A stretch of 64,000 bases of DNA, taken from assembly GCF_009760405.1 (NCBI RefSeq), contig NZ_WRPP01000003.1:1-64000 (forward strand), given 5' to 3'. The notes beneath the pieces were generated by a model, which was not told where the DNA came from, ran no database searches, and saw nothing but the letters and a program-made list of their open reading frames with translations. This document shows positions 1-10,770 of this stretch, piece after piece (within the stretch, counting starts at the first letter, position 1; each line of letters opens with the position of its first letter). The position numbers and the translations under genes are program-made. The DNA comes from Nocardia terrae. Lineage in GTDB: Bacteria > Actinomycetota > Actinomycetes > Mycobacteriales > Mycobacteriaceae.

Positions 1-322
1 GTGTCTCAGTCCCAGTGTGGCCGGTCGCCCTCTCAGGCCGGCTACCCGTCGTCGCCTTGGTGAGCCGTTACCTCACCAACAAGCTGATAGGCCGCGGGCC
101 CATCTCGCACCGATAAATCTTTCCAACAACCCCCATGCGAAGGCTGCTCATATCCGGTATTAGACCCAGTTTCCCAGGCTTATCCCAGAGTGCAAGGCAG
201 ATCACCCACGTGTTACTCACCCGTTCGCCGCTCGTGTACCCCGAAGGGCCTTACCGCTCGACTTGCATGTGTTAAGCACGCCGCCAGCGTTCGTCCTGAG
301 CCAGGATCAAACTCTCCGTTGA
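1..322 (-). rRNA. rrs: 16S ribosomal RNA, 5' part only
   Basis: The minus strand carries the start of small-subunit rRNA. The conserved 5' segment with the universal 27F primer site (AGAGTTTGATCCTGGCTCAG) lies at about 298-317. It is followed by the conserved helix region and the typical actinobacterial V1 and V2 regions. The gene runs off the window at base 1, so only about 320 nt of roughly 1,520 are present. The exact mature 5' end is estimated. It lies downstream of murA, the known arrangement of the rrnA operon in mycobacteria. Confidence 0.96.
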
Positions 323-690
323 AGACTCTCAATCGCATCCTTACGGATGAAATCGGAAGAATTAACCAGAGTCCGAAAACCTTGGCAAAATCAAACGCCA
401 GCTCGGAAATTAAGCTGACTTAATGTCCAACCACCCTCACGGGGGTGAGAATGATTGGAACCAAATAAAATATTTGGCACTGACATTCATCGACACACTA
501 TTGAGTTCTCAAAGAACACACGCACAAACGATCTCCCGGGCTCTTAGTCCCGCTCGATCGTGAGGCAACTTTTCAAGCTTAGCCCCATCCGCACAGCAGA
601 ACCAAATCGGCTGGTTGGTGGGAGCTAGTGTGATCATCAGGCGAAGCTCGTCTCACCGGAGTCGGTGTCCGTGTCGCTCTGACCTGGAAT
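323..690 (-). other. rRNA operon leader region
   Basis: This 368-base stretch without a protein gene is the transcribed leader between the rrn promoter and 16S. It contains the conserved antitermination-type element at 501-520 and AT-rich sequence next to 16S (about 466-476, 365-420) typical of pre-16S processing regions. A short ORF at 190-423 is an rRNA/leader artefact. Confidence 0.8.
501..520 (-). promoter_or_regulatory. rRNA leader BoxA-type antitermination element
   Basis: The minus strand reads TGTGTTCTTTGAGAACTCAA, closely matching the leader motif (GTTCTTTGAGAACTCAA) found before 16S in mycobacteria and nocardiae. There it recruits the Nus antitermination complex so Rho does not stop the long untranslated transcript. 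Confidence 0.8.
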
Positions 691-719
691 AAGTTACGTG
701 TTGGTTGTTCGCATGTCAA
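691..719 (-). promoter_or_regulatory. rRNA operon promoter (-35 TTGACA, -10 TAACTT)
   Basis: On the minus strand TTGACA (714-719) is followed by a 17-nt spacer and TAACTT (691-696), in the gap right after the murA stop. This fits a housekeeping sigma factor promoter and the position of rrn promoters downstream of murA in mycobacteria. No second promoter as good was seen in the gap. Confidence 0.75.
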
Positions 720-768
720 ATCGCCTGTTCAGGACGGGTTTTCGCGAACACGTCCCGACACCGGTTGT

Positions 769-2031
769 TCAATCGGTGGTTCCGACCCGTTCGATCTCGG
801 CCCCGAGCGAGCGCAGGTTCTCCACGAAATCCGGGTAACCACGGTCGATGTGGAAGACGTCGTGCACCTCGGTGACACCGTCGGCGACCAGACCCGCGAG
901 CACAAGGCCCGCGCCGGCGCGAATGTCGGAGGACCAGACCGGCGCCGAGGACAGCCGCGGAATACCGCGCACCACAGCGTGATGCCCATCGGTGCGGGCA
1001 TCCGCGCCCAGGCGGATCATCTCTTCGACGAATCGGAAGCGCGCTTCGAAGATGTTCTCGGTGATCATCGAGGTGCCGTCGGCGATCGCGGCCAGGCCGA
1101 TGGCCATGGGCTGCAGGTCGGTGGGGAAACCCGGGAACGGCAGGGTCGAGAAGTTCACGGCACGAGGCCGATCCGCCTGCACCACACGAAAACCATCCGG
1201 TTCGAACGAGATTCGCGCGCCGGCGGAACGCAGCTTGTCCAGCACCAGCGACAGGTGCTTGGGGTTGATGCCCGTCACCCGCACGTCGCCGGTGGTCATG
1301 GCGGCGGCGATACCCCAGGTGGCGGCGACGATGCGGTCGCCGATCACCCGGTGCGTGGTCGGCGACAGCTTGTCCACACCCTCGATGGTCAGCACCGAGG
1401 TGCCCGCACCGGAGATCTTCGCGCCCATCCGCGCCAGCATGTTGCAGAGATCCACGATCTCCGGTTCGCGCGCGGCATTGTCGATGACCGTCTCACCGTC
1501 GGCGAGCACCGCGGCCATCAGGATGTTCTCGGTCGCGCCGACCGACGGGAAGTCCAGGCGAATCCGGGCGCCCTGCAGCTCTTCCGCCCGCGCGACCAGG
1601 CAGCCGTGCTCGATTTCCGAGGTCGCGCCGAGCAGCCGCAGGCCCTGCTGGTGCATGTCCAGCGGACGCGAACCGATGGCGTCACCGCCGGGCAGCGCGA
1701 CGACGGCTCGCTTGCAGCGCGCCATGAGCGGACCGAGCACGCACACCGAGGCGCGGAACTGGGTGACCGCGGGGAAGTCCGCGTGGTACTTCGGTTCCGG
1801 CGGCGTCGTGATGGTCACGGTCTCGTGGTCGACGGCGACATCGCAGCCCAGACCGCGCAGCACCTCTGCCATCAGCGGCACATCCAGGATGTCCGGGCAG
1901 TTGGTGATGGTGGTCGTACCCTCGGCCAGCAACGCGGCGGCCATCAGCTTGAGGACGCTGTTCTTCGCGCCGCCCACCGCGACCTCACCGACGAGCCTGC
2001 TGCCCCCGGTCACCAGAAACCGTTCACTCAC
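769..2031 (-). CDS. murA: UDP-N-acetylglucosamine 1-carboxyvinyltransferase
   Basis: This enzyme catalyses the first committed step of peptidoglycan synthesis, transferring enolpyruvate from PEP to UDP-GlcNAc in the cytosol. The 420-residue length is normal. The N-terminus ([17 protein letters not shown]) and the loop near residue 115 are diagnostic. The catalytic loop reads GGDAIGSRP, so residue 117 is Asp where most bacteria have the Cys attacked by fosfomycin. The same Asp is known in M. tuberculosis MurA and predicts intrinsic fosfomycin insensitivity. The gene starts 10 nt after the adenosyltransferase stop, in one operon with it and DUF2550. The rrn promoter lies just downstream. Confidence 0.97.
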   Translation of the reverse strand: MSERFLVTGGSRLVGEVAVGGAKNSVLKLMAAALLAEGTTTITNCPDILDVPLMAEVLRGLGCDVAVDHETVTITTPPEPKYHADFPAVTQFRASVCVLGPLMARCKRAVVALPGGDAIGSRPLDMHQQGLRLLGATSEIEHGCLVARAEELQGARIRLDFPSVGATENILMAAVLADGETVIDNAAREPEIVDLCNMLARMGAKISGAGTSVLTIEGVDKLSPTTHRVIGDRIVAATWGIAAAMTTGDVRVTGINPKHLSLVLDKLRSAGARISFEPDGFRVVQADRPRAVNFSTLPFPGFPTDLQPMAIGLAAIADGTSMITENIFEARFRFVEEMIRLGADARTDGHHAVVRGIPRLSSAPVWSSDIRAGAGLVLAGLVADGVTEVHDVFHIDRGYPDFVENLRSLGAEIERVGTTD

Positions 2032-2041
2032 GGGGGTCAGC

Positions 2042-2635
2042 CTAGTGGTCCGTTCCCGTGCTCGCGGCGTCTCCGCCCGGGCGCCAAAGTATGTCGCCCT
2101 CCGGATTGGCGACGCGGCTCAGGATGAACAGCAGGTCGGACAGCCGGTTGAGGTATTTGGCGGGCAGCGCACTCGTGTCATCCGGGTGTGCGTCGACCGC
2201 GGCCCAGGCTGAACGCTCGGCGCGTCGCGCGACGGTGCGTGCCGTGTGCAGCAGCGCGGCAAGGGGGGTGCCGCCGGGCAGGATGAACGAATTCAACGGC
2301 GCCAGAGGCTCATTGAACTCATCGCACCATTTCTCGAGGCGGTCGATGTAGTCCTGGGTGATGCGCAGCGGCGGGTACTTGGGCTCGGCGACCACGGGGG
2401 TAGAGAGGTCCGCGCCGGCGTCGAAGAGATCGTTCTGTACGGAACGCAGCACACCGAGCATCCGCTCATCGGGCTGCCCGAGCGCGATGGCCACACCCAG
2501 TGCCGCATTGGTTTCGTCACAGTCGGCGTAGGCGATGAGCCGGGGATCGGTCTTGGCCACCCGGGAGAAATCACTCAAACCGGTCGTACCGTCATCGCCG
2601 GTCCGCGTATAGATCCGAGTCAGGTGCACGCTCAC
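2042..2635 (-). CDS. cob(I)alamin adenosyltransferase, PduO type
   Basis: It transfers the adenosyl group of ATP to cob(I)alamin, making coenzyme B12. The 197-residue protein has the N-terminal [14 protein letters not shown]-binding motif (about residues 10-20), the conserved [10 protein letters not shown] segment and the C-terminal [12 protein letters not shown] helix of the PduO family. It starts with GTG and lies between DUF2550 (23-nt gap) and murA (10-nt gap), the same order as Rv1312-Rv1314c-Rv1315. A plausible client in the window is the B12-dependent mutase IcmF at 49698-52907. Confidence 0.93.
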   Translation of the reverse strand: MSVHLTRIYTRTGDDGTTGLSDFSRVAKTDPRLIAYADCDETNAALGVAIALGQPDERMLGVLRSVQNDLFDAGADLSTPVVAEPKYPPLRITQDYIDRLEKWCDEFNEPLAPLNSFILPGGTPLAALLHTARTVARRAERSAWAAVDAHPDDTSALPAKYLNRLSDLLFILSRVANPEGDILWRPGGDAASTGTDH

Positions 2636-2658
2636 AGGGTGAGCCTAACGCGTCGCGG

Positions 2659-3093
2659 CTAGCCGGCGCGGCGGCGGCGAATGCGCTCGGAGGGGCGGGA
2701 TTCCACCCAGGACAGGAAGGCCGCCATCGCACCCCGGTCCAGGGCCAGTTCGTAGCTACCGTCGCCGTCGGAGCACATGACGATGACCTCGTCGGTCATG
2801 ATGTCGTACTCGTCGCCGTCCGGGGAGCGCCGCGGGCCGATCTCGATGGCGAGCCGGCGCATGGACGAATCCGGGCCGAGCTTCAGACTCGAGAGTTTGT
2901 AGAAGAGGAGGGTGTCCTCGTCGTAGCGGATGAGGCCGTGCCGCCAGCCGCCGCCGTGCCCGCGCGCGGGCAATACCCGCAGCAACGCGGCGGTGCCGCC
3001 GCGGCGCAGCATGATCAGGCGATAGGTCGAGGCCAGGGCCAAACCGACAAGCAGCAACACCAGAATGATCAGAAGCCACATCCCGGTTTGCAA
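2659..3093 (-). CDS. DUF2550 membrane-anchored protein
   Basis: This 144-residue protein has one N-terminal transmembrane segment (about residues 4-27, WLLIILVLLLVGLALA) followed by a soluble domain with the DUF2550 pattern seen in the Rv1312 family. Its function is unknown. The family sits between the ATP synthase operon and murA in mycobacteria; here two porins and an alcohol dehydrogenase separate it from atpC. The start is probably TTG at 3093 with a purine-rich site (GGAG) about 7 nt upstream; an ATG four codons in is the alternative. Confidence 0.85.
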   Translation of the reverse strand: MQTGMWLLIILVLLLVGLALASTYRLIMLRRGGTAALLRVLPARGHGGGWRHGLIRYDEDTLLFYKLSSLKLGPDSSMRRLAIEIGPRRSPDGDEYDIMTDEVIVMCSDGDGSYELALDRGAMAAFLSWVESRPSERIRRRRAG

Positions 3094-3249
3094 TGCCGCT
3101 CCGTCCCTTCACATCCGCGTTGCTGTCGATCACGAACCGGCCAGTGGCCGGGCCCCGCTTTCGGTCGATAGTAGCGACCGCGGAAAGGCGAAGTCCGGCC
3201 ATCCACCGAATGTGACGAATGCGCTGTTCAGCGAGGTGCAGAAGATATA

Positions 3250-3960
3250 TCAGCCCATAGTGAACGGATCGCCGTAGAGGACGAGGTTGCCGATGAAGTT
3301 CGGGGTGTCCACCTCGGCCGCCACGAACGAGCGCGCCTGGGCGTAACCACCGCAGCCGTTCACCTCGAAGGCTTCGTCCTGCCAGCTGACGCTGGCGTGC
3401 GGACCGGCAACCTTGTTGTAGCGCTTGTGCGATTCCATGCCGTAGTCGTCGGGCTTCTCGAGGTCCAGCATGAGCCGCGCGACGGCCTGACCGGGTCCGA
3501 CGGTGATGCCCTCGGACAGCGACTGGGTCGCGGAGAGCCCGCCGAACGGATTGGATGACGAGGCCTTACTGGGATCGTTCGTCACCCCGGCGTTGGCCCC
3601 GTTCTGCAGTCCGCCGATGTCCACCTGACAGCCGACGATGTAGCCCGGACTGATCTTGATCTGGATGTTGTCGCTCCCGGCGCTCGGGCCGTCGAGATCG
3701 ACGCTGGCCACCGCGGTGGTCCAGACATTGCGGTGCATCGGGGTGTCACCCATCGAGCCGCTGATCTTGGCCGACTCCCCGGTGATCCGGACAGTCATGG
3801 TGGTGCCGTCGGCGAGCGTGCGGGTGATCGATCCACCGGGCAGCGGAATGAAGGTGTCGGCGTGCGCGGGTCCGGTCGAACCGAGACCGGACACCACCAC
3901 CGCGGTCAGCGCCACCCCGAGGGCCCTGCCACCCCGAACGCGAATTGCCTTGCCGTACAT
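3250..3960 (-). CDS. MspA-family outer-membrane porin, second of a pair
   Basis: This 236-residue secreted protein resembles MspA/NfpA/NfpB porins, which form octameric beta-barrel channels through the mycolic-acid outer membrane. A Sec signal peptide runs to about residue 34 (cleavage after AHA). The mature chain starts with the family pattern DTFIPLPGGSITRTLADG. It shares the GYIVGCQV block and the C-terminal GCGGYAQAR block with its neighbour; the paired cysteines may form a disulphide. It begins 27 nt after the upstream porin and is very likely co-transcribed. Two adjacent porin genes recall the hetero-oligomeric NfpA/NfpB channel of N. farcinica, but which is which cannot be told here. 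Confidence 0.93.
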   Translation of the reverse strand: MYGKAIRVRGGRALGVALTAVVVSGLGSTGPAHADTFIPLPGGSITRTLADGTTMTVRITGESAKISGSMGDTPMHRNVWTTAVASVDLDGPSAGSDNIQIKISPGYIVGCQVDIGGLQNGANAGVTNDPSKASSSNPFGGLSATQSLSEGITVGPGQAVARLMLDLEKPDDYGMESHKRYNKVAGPHASVSWQDEAFEVNGCGGYAQARSFVAAEVDTPNFIGNLVLYGDPFTMG

Positions 3961-3987
3961 GCGATCCCTTCCGTCGGAGTGGTCTCG

Positions 3988-4632
3988 TCAGCCGATGCTG
4001 AACGGCTGACCGAAGAGGGAGACCTTGTGGTAGTCCGCGCCGATGATCTCGACTACGGAGACCTGGCGGGCCTGGGCGTAACCGCCGCAGCCCTGAATCT
4101 CCATCGGAATGTCCTGATAGTTGATGGTGTAGCTGCCGCTCTTGGTCAACTCGATGTTGTTGATCGCGACCCACTGCACCTGCCCCGGGGACAGCGGGAA
4201 GCTGAAGCCGCCCGACAGACTCGGGGTGGCGCTGATCGTGAACGACGAGTTCGCGCTGAAGGTCCCGAGGTTCACCTGGCATCCGACGATGTAGCCGGTG
4301 GTCAGGTTGGACGATCCGTGCGTGCCCGAGTTGTTGGTGCCCGGAAAGTTCTTCGGACCGTTATTGGGTCCGACCGTGCCGTCCGGGGTTTCCACCTCGG
4401 CGGTGACGTTGCCCGTCACCCAGGAGGTGCGACCAGCGCCGTTGTCGGCCAGCGACGGCGAAATGATCGCGCGCTCACCGAGACTGGTGATCTTGACGCC
4501 CGGGCCCTCGATATGCCCGTCGGGGAGCGGAACCGTGACATCCGCGTTCGCCGCACCCGGTGAGAAGAATCCGAGGGCGACCGCGACGACAGCGACAGCC
4601 ACCCCCCATTTGCCAATACGAAGCCCGCTCAT
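3988..4632 (-). CDS. MspA-family outer-membrane porin, first of a pair
   Basis: This 214-residue secreted MspA-type porin has a signal peptide ending at about ANA. The mature start DVTVPLPDGHIEGPGVKI, the GYIVGCQVNLG block and the terminal GCGGYAQARQ block match the neighbouring porin. The start at 4632 is preferred over an in-frame ATG five codons upstream because GAGGGG lies 4 nt before it. Uptake of small hydrophilic solutes is the family role. The divergent 290-base region upstream carries the promoter for this pair and for the alcohol dehydrogenase. Confidence 0.93.
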   Translation of the reverse strand: MSGLRIGKWGVAVAVVAVALGFFSPGAANADVTVPLPDGHIEGPGVKITSLGERAIISPSLADNGAGRTSWVTGNVTAEVETPDGTVGPNNGPKNFPGTNNSGTHGSSNLTTGYIVGCQVNLGTFSANSSFTISATPSLSGGFSFPLSPGQVQWVAINNIELTKSGSYTINYQDIPMEIQGCGGYAQARQVSVVEIIGADYHKVSLFGQPFSIG

Positions 4633-4871
4633 CAACCCCTCGCTCATCGTGCAGTGTGCATCGTGGAGGTAAAGCTGAAAATGCTGGATTGCCGAGGCTT
4701 TGCGGGATGCTTCAGATCACATCCGTAGACCGGCGATTGCATTTAACCACACAGTGTTACCCGGGTCGCAATTTCGCCACGACGAATCGGAAATCCGTTG
4801 CTGCTTACCAGCCTCGGCCGACCGGTTCCCAACGGCAGGCCCGCTCAGTAGGATCCGAGATGGCCCAAAAC

Positions 4872-4885
4872 TGGAACACGTTCTT
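4872..4885. promoter_or_regulatory. KstR-like operator
   Basis: The sequence TGGAACACGTTCTT is close to the palindrome bound by the TetR-type sterol regulator KstR of mycobacteria and rhodococci (TAGAACnnGTTCTA), matching in its core AACnnGTT. It is directly followed by a TATGCT -10-like hexamer (4885-4890) upstream of the alcohol dehydrogenase. Position and motif fit repression, but no kstR gene is in the window. Confidence 0.5.
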
Positions 4886-4923
4886 ATGCTCCGGACAATT
4901 GGGATGTCTTGGAAGGAGATTCC

Positions 4924-6015
4924 GTGGAAATCACCGCTGCGGTGGCCCGGGGAGCGGATAAGCCGTTCTCCATGGAGACCCTCGAACTGGAGGACCCGCG
5001 CGCGAACGAGGTGCTGGTGCGCCTCGTCGCGAGCGGGGTGTGCCACACCGACCTGGTCACCAAGGGCGTGTTTCCCGCCGATTTGCCGATCGTGCTCGGA
5101 CACGAAGGATCGGGCGTCGTCGAGCGAATTGGCTCGGAGGTAACCGGAATCGAAGTAGGCGACCACGTACTGCTCACCTACGCCAGTTGCGGTACCTGTT
5201 CACGCTGCGTCAACGGGCTTCCGCCCTATTGCGAGAATTTCGTCATTCTGAACACGTCGGGCGGCCGCTCGGATTTCACTTCGCCGCTGAGCAGCAATGG
5301 CGAGCGCGTGATGGGCGCGTTCTTCGGGCAGTCGAGTTTCGCCACCCACGCGCTGGTGCCGGCGCGCAGCGTCGTGGTGGTCGACAAGAACGTGGATCTG
5401 GTCGCCACCTCCCCCTTCGGCTGCGGCGTGCAGACCGGCGCGGGCGCGGTCGCCAATGTCATGAAGCCGGGCCCGAACGATTCGATCGCCATCTTCGGCG
5501 TCGGCGGCGTGGGCATGTCGGCCCTCATGGCGGCGCGTGCCATCGGCGCGGGAACCATTGTGGCCATTGACCTTTCCGCGGCGCGGCTGGCCGTGGCCAA
5601 GGAGCTGGGCGCGGACGTCACCATCGACGGCGCGGCCGAGGACGTGGTGGCGCAGATCATCGCGGCGACCGATGGCGGCGCGAACTTCGCGCTCGACACC
5701 ACGGCCCTCAATCCCGTGATCGCCACGGGCCTGGAAGCCCTGGCCCCCATGGGCACCCTGGTACTCGTCGGCCTCGGTGAGGCCAGCATGGACCTGGAGA
5801 TCGGTCACCTCACCGGAAACGGCAAGGCCGTCCGCGGCTGTATCGAGGGCAGCGGAGATCCGCAGAAGTTCATTCCGCAGCTGCTGCAATGGCATGCCGA
5901 GGGCAAGTTCCCCATCGAGAAGATCAGCAAGACCTACGAATTCGAGGACATCGACACCGCGCTCGAGGACGCCCACCACGGCGGCACGATCAAGCCGATT
6001 CTCGTCTTCGAGTGA
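4924..6015 (+). CDS. Zn-dependent alcohol dehydrogenase, aryl/benzyl-alcohol type
   Basis: This 363-residue medium-chain dehydrogenase oxidises a primary alcohol with NAD(P). The catalytic zinc ligands are seen in SGVCHTDLV and GHEGSG, the four-cysteine structural zinc site in CGTCSRCVNGLPPYCEN, and the nucleotide-binding glycines in FGVGGVGMSA. Overall pattern and length resemble aryl-alcohol dehydrogenases; the substrate is unknown. The start is GTG at 4924: GGAAGGAG (4911-4918) lies 5 nt upstream, whereas the longer TTG frame would put that site inside the gene. A KstR-like operator in its promoter hints at a sterol or lipid link. It ends at a strong terminator. Confidence 0.9.
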   Translation: MEITAAVARGADKPFSMETLELEDPRANEVLVRLVASGVCHTDLVTKGVFPADLPIVLGHEGSGVVERIGSEVTGIEVGDHVLLTYASCGTCSRCVNGLPPYCENFVILNTSGGRSDFTSPLSSNGERVMGAFFGQSSFATHALVPARSVVVVDKNVDLVATSPFGCGVQTGAGAVANVMKPGPNDSIAIFGVGGVGMSALMAARAIGAGTIVAIDLSAARLAVAKELGADVTIDGAAEDVVAQIIAATDGGANFALDTTALNPVIATGLEALAPMGTLVLVGLGEASMDLEIGHLTGNGKAVRGCIEGSGDPQKFIPQLLQWHAEGKFPIEKISKTYEFEDIDTALEDAHHGGTIKPILVFE

Positions 6016-6020
6016 CAAAC

Positions 6021-6055
6021 ATGCCCGCGCCCGGCTGTTGGCCGGGCGCGGGCAT
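6021..6055 (+). terminator. stem-loop after the alcohol dehydrogenase
   Basis: A perfect 15-bp stem (6021-6035 with 6041-6055) with a 5-nt loop starts 5 nt past the stop. There is no clear T-run, as is common for actinobacterial terminators. Confidence 0.75.
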
Positions 6056-6081
6056 GGAACTAGGTGGCGGAAGTGAAAAGA

Positions 6082-6120
6082 GCGGCGGCCCCGGGGTTTT
6101 CCCCGGGGCCGCCGCCTTTT
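6082..6120. terminator. bidirectional terminator between the dehydrogenase and the atp operon
   Basis: A perfect 15-bp GC-rich stem (6082-6096 with 6101-6115) with a TTTT loop is followed by a T-run on the plus strand, and by CTCTTTTC on the minus strand. It can therefore end the convergent atp operon (atpC stops at 6137) as well as backing up the terminator at 6021. Confidence 0.85.
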
Positions 6121-6136
6121 GCTTCGGTGCCGAAGA

Positions 6137-6514
6137 CTACGCGGAGGCAGCCTTCTCGAGGGCGCGCAGCTGGCCCTGAGCCTTGGCCAGCGCGGCCGGG
6201 CTCGCATCGGCGTCGGCGACGACGGCCTTGGCGGCCGCCTCGTCGATGTCGAAGGAGAACTCGGCGGACTCGGCCAGCACGCGCACCGAGGTGGCGGTGA
6301 CCGAGAAGAAACCGCCGTGCACGGCCGCGACGATGCGCTCGTCGTCATCCGAGACGATGGTCACGGTGCCGCCCTCGACCAGCTGGCCGAGCAGCGGCTC
6401 GTGACCGGCCAGGATGCCGATCTCGCCCTCGGTGGTCTGGGCCGAGACGAACTTCGCCCGGCCCGACCACACCAGTCGCTCGACGGCGACCAGGTCAACG
6501 GACATATCTGCCAT
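6137..6514 (-). CDS. atpC: ATP synthase epsilon subunit
   Basis: This subunit of the F1 central stalk couples rotation to catalysis and can damp ATP hydrolysis. The 125-residue protein has the N-terminal beta-sandwich pattern ([16 protein letters not shown], about residues 31-46) and a short C-terminal helical part rich in Ala/Glu/Lys. Like other actinobacterial epsilons, it is shorter than the E. coli form. It is the last gene of the operon, 6 nt after atpD, and is followed by the bidirectional terminator. Confidence 0.95.
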   Translation of the reverse strand: MADMSVDLVAVERLVWSGRAKFVSAQTTEGEIGILAGHEPLLGQLVEGGTVTIVSDDDERIVAAVHGGFFSVTATSVRVLAESAEFSFDIDEAAAKAVVADADASPAALAKAQGQLRALEKAASA

Positions 6515-6520
6515 GGGTGA

Positions 6521-7966
<1,446 letters not shown>

Positions 7967-8043
7967 TTAGATAGTGAGCTGTGCTGGCGCTGCGTGGTTA
8001 CGCAAGCTGCCGCCTCCGCGCCTGAGGCACAGCTCACCCGGCC

Positions 8044-9015
8044 TTAGTCGCGGTCCGAGCTCGACGCCAGTGCGTTGGCACCGCCGACGATTTCCGTGAT
8101 TTCCTGCGTAATCTGCGCCTGGCGCAACGAGTTCGCGGTCCGGGTCAGCGAATTGACCAGGTCCGTGGCGTTATCCGTTGCGGCCTTCATGGCGGTGCGG
8201 CGCGCAGCCGACTCCGATGCCGCCGCTTCGAGCAGCGACGAGTAGATCCGGGTGTTGACGTACTTCGGAAGCAGCGCGCCCAGCAGGCGATCCGCGTCCG
8301 GCTCGAACTCGTACTGGGGCTTGAGCTCCGCCGACTCGGAGTCGGTGAAGGAGTCCGGACCCATGTCGTAATCCTCGTCCACGAACGTCACCTGGATCGG
8401 AGCCAGGCGACGCACCTCGGGCTGCTGCGACAGCATCGACACGAAACGCGTGTAGACGATGTGCAGTTCGTCGACGCCCTCCATGGTGCCGACCCCGTTG
8501 GGGGTGGCGACCTCGCCGTCCGAGCCGGCCATGAACGCCTCGACCAGGTGGTTGCAGGCGGCCGAGGCGTCGGCGTAGTTGGGCTGCTGCGAGAAGCCGA
8601 GCCAGGACCCGTTCACCGACCGCTTGCGGAAGGTGTAGTAGGTCAGGCCCTTCGCGCCCATCACGTACAGCACCGGCTCCTTGCCCTCGGAGCGCAGCGT
8701 GACCATGAGCTCCTCGGCGCGCTTGAGCACGTTGGAGTTGTAGCCACCGCACATACCGCGGTCGGAGGTGATGACCAGAACCGCTGCGCGGCGCGGGTTC
8801 TCACGCTCGGTGAGCAGCGGGTGCGAGAGATTCCCACTGGCGCTGGCCAATTCGGCCAGCACCTTGGTGATCTCCTCCGCGTAGGGCTTGGCGGCGGCAA
8901 CTCGGGCCTGCGCCTTGCTGATTCGCGAGGTCGCGATCAGTTCCTGAGCCTTGGTGATCTTCTTGATCGAGCTCACAGATCGAATGCGGGAGCGCAATTC
9001 GCGCACGCTTGCCAT
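8044..9015 (-). CDS. atpG: ATP synthase gamma subunit
   Basis: This is the rotor shaft of F1. The 323-residue protein has the N-terminal coiled helix [20 protein letters not shown] and the C-terminal helix ending [18 protein letters not shown], both diagnostic. An insertion in the middle (about residues 195-225, acidic, containing [18 protein letters not shown]) makes it longer than E. coli gamma (287). Mycobacteria also have an extra loop in gamma, reported to limit ATP hydrolysis. It lies between atpA and atpD. Confidence 0.97.
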   Translation of the reverse strand: MASVRELRSRIRSVSSIKKITKAQELIATSRISKAQARVAAAKPYAEEITKVLAELASASGNLSHPLLTERENPRRAAVLVITSDRGMCGGYNSNVLKRAEELMVTLRSEGKEPVLYVMGAKGLTYYTFRKRSVNGSWLGFSQQPNYADASAACNHLVEAFMAGSDGEVATPNGVGTMEGVDELHIVYTRFVSMLSQQPEVRRLAPIQVTFVDEDYDMGPDSFTDSESAELKPQYEFEPDADRLLGALLPKYVNTRIYSSLLEAAASESAARRTAMKAATDNATDLVNSLTRTANSLRQAQITQEITEIVGGANALASSSDRD

Positions 9016-9068
9016 TAGCGGTTCACACTCCCTTCATTCGTCGATTCGGTCAGTCGCATGTGCCCGTC

Positions 9069-10706
9069 TTACTTCTCGACGTGCTTGCGAGTGACGGAAA
9101 GAGACTCGACCTCTTCGTGGTCCAGCTTGTCGGCCTCGGCCTCGACGACCCGCGAGCCGTCGGACGCCAGGAAGCCCTGCTTGAACTTGTCGGTCGCGCT
9201 CTTGATGGCGTCGGCGGACTCGCCCTCGAGCACCTTCGAGCCGCCCTGCAGGGCGTCGAAGGAGGACTGCACCGAGGAGTGCAGGTACTCGAGCAGTTCG
9301 CCGTTGAAGCGACGGATGTCGCCGACCGGCACCGAGTCGTAGTAGCCGGCGTCGACCAGGTACAGCGAAACAACCTGGTCCTCAACCGAAACCGGGGCGT
9401 ACTGGTCCTGCTTGAGCAGCTCGACCCAGCGCGCGCCACGCTCCAGCTGAGCCAGCGAGGCGGCATCCAGGTCGGAGGCGAAGGCGGAGAACGCCTCGAG
9501 CTCACGGTAGGAGGCCAGCTCCAGACGCAGCGAACCGGAGACCTTCTTCATGGCCTTGGTCTGCGCGGCGCCACCGACTCGGGACACCGAGATACCGACG
9601 TTGATGGCCGGGCGGACACCCTTGTTGAAGAGGTCCGACTCCAGGAACACCTGGCCGTCGGTGATGGAGATGACGTTGGTCGGGATGAACGCCGAGACGT
9701 CGTTGGCCTTGGTCTCGATGATCGGCAGACCGGTCATCGAGCCCGCGCCCAGCGCGTCGGACAGCTTGGCGCAACGCTCCAGCAGACGCGAGTGCAGGTA
9801 GAAGACGTCACCCGGGTACGCCTCGCGGCCCGGCGGGCGGCGCAGCAGCAGCGAGATGGCGCGGTAGGCCTCGGCCTGCTTGGACAGGTCGTCGAACACG
9901 ATCAGGACGTGCTTGCCCTGGTACATCCAGTGCTGGCCGAGGGCCGAACCGGTGTACGGCGCAAGCCACTTGAAGCCGGCGGAGTCGGACGCGGGGGCCG
10001 CGACGATGGTGGTGTACTCCATCGCGCCGTGGGCCTCGAGCGCGGACTTCACACCCGCGATGGTGGAGCCCTTCTGGCCGATCGCGACGTAGATGCAGCG
10101 CACCTGCTTCGACGGATCGCCGGTGGCCCAGTTGGCCTTCTGGTTGATGATGGCGTCGATGCAGACCGCGGTCTTACCGGTCTTGCGGTCGCCGATCACC
10201 AGCTGACGCTGACCACGGCCGATGGCGGTCAGGGCGTCGATGGCGGTGATGCCGGTGGCCATGGGCTCACCGACCGGCTGACGCTCCAGCACGGTCGCGG
10301 CCTGCAGCTCGAGCACGCGACGCTCGTCGGCCTCGATCTCGCCCAGGCCGTCGATCGGCGCGCCCAGCGGGTCGATGACGCGGCCGAGGAACTTGTCGCC
10401 CACGGGAACCGAGAGCACGTCGCCGGTGCGGCGGACCTGCTGGCCCTCTTCGATGGTGTCGAACTCACCCAGGACGACGGCACCGATCTCGGTGTCCTCC
10501 AGGTTCAGCGCCACGCCGAGGACGCCGCCCGGGAACTCCAGGAGCTCGTTGGCCATCGCGGACGGCAGGCCACTGATGTGGGCGATGCCGTCGCCGGTGT
10601 CGGTGACGACACCGATCTCTTCGATGGAGGTCTCGGGGGTGTAGCTCTGGGTGTAGCTCTCGATCGCGCTACGGATCTCATCGGGGGAGATCGTCAGCTC
10701 CGCCAT
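9069..10706 (-). CDS. atpA: ATP synthase alpha subunit
   Basis: This is the non-catalytic nucleotide-binding subunit of F1. The 545-residue protein has the Walker A motif GDRKTGKT after the GRGQRQLVI segment, and the conserved [24 protein letters not shown] block. It has a C-terminal extension of about 30 residues past the E. coli end, rich in charged residues; mycobacterial alpha subunits carry a similar extension that suppresses ATP hydrolysis. Equivalence here is inferred from position only. Confidence 0.98.
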   Translation of the reverse strand: MAELTISPDEIRSAIESYTQSYTPETSIEEIGVVTDTGDGIAHISGLPSAMANELLEFPGGVLGVALNLEDTEIGAVVLGEFDTIEEGQQVRRTGDVLSVPVGDKFLGRVIDPLGAPIDGLGEIEADERRVLELQAATVLERQPVGEPMATGITAIDALTAIGRGQRQLVIGDRKTGKTAVCIDAIINQKANWATGDPSKQVRCIYVAIGQKGSTIAGVKSALEAHGAMEYTTIVAAPASDSAGFKWLAPYTGSALGQHWMYQGKHVLIVFDDLSKQAEAYRAISLLLRRPPGREAYPGDVFYLHSRLLERCAKLSDALGAGSMTGLPIIETKANDVSAFIPTNVISITDGQVFLESDLFNKGVRPAINVGISVSRVGGAAQTKAMKKVSGSLRLELASYRELEAFSAFASDLDAASLAQLERGARWVELLKQDQYAPVSVEDQVVSLYLVDAGYYDSVPVGDIRRFNGELLEYLHSSVQSSFDALQGGSKVLEGESADAIKSATDKFKQGFLASDGSRVVEAEADKLDHEEVESLSVTRKHVEK

Positions 10707-10770
10707 GTTCTTCCTGCTCTCGCTGTGGTCTCGAATGTCGGTGTGTTATTGCGCTTCTCGGCGTTCGTCT

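Noticed and set aside
190..423. 77-codon ORF over the 16S start
   Set aside because: It lies in rRNA and leader sequence, a known source of false genes.
850..2212. Long plus-strand ORFs opposite murA
   Set aside because: High GC keeps antisense frames open; murA on the other strand explains the region completely.
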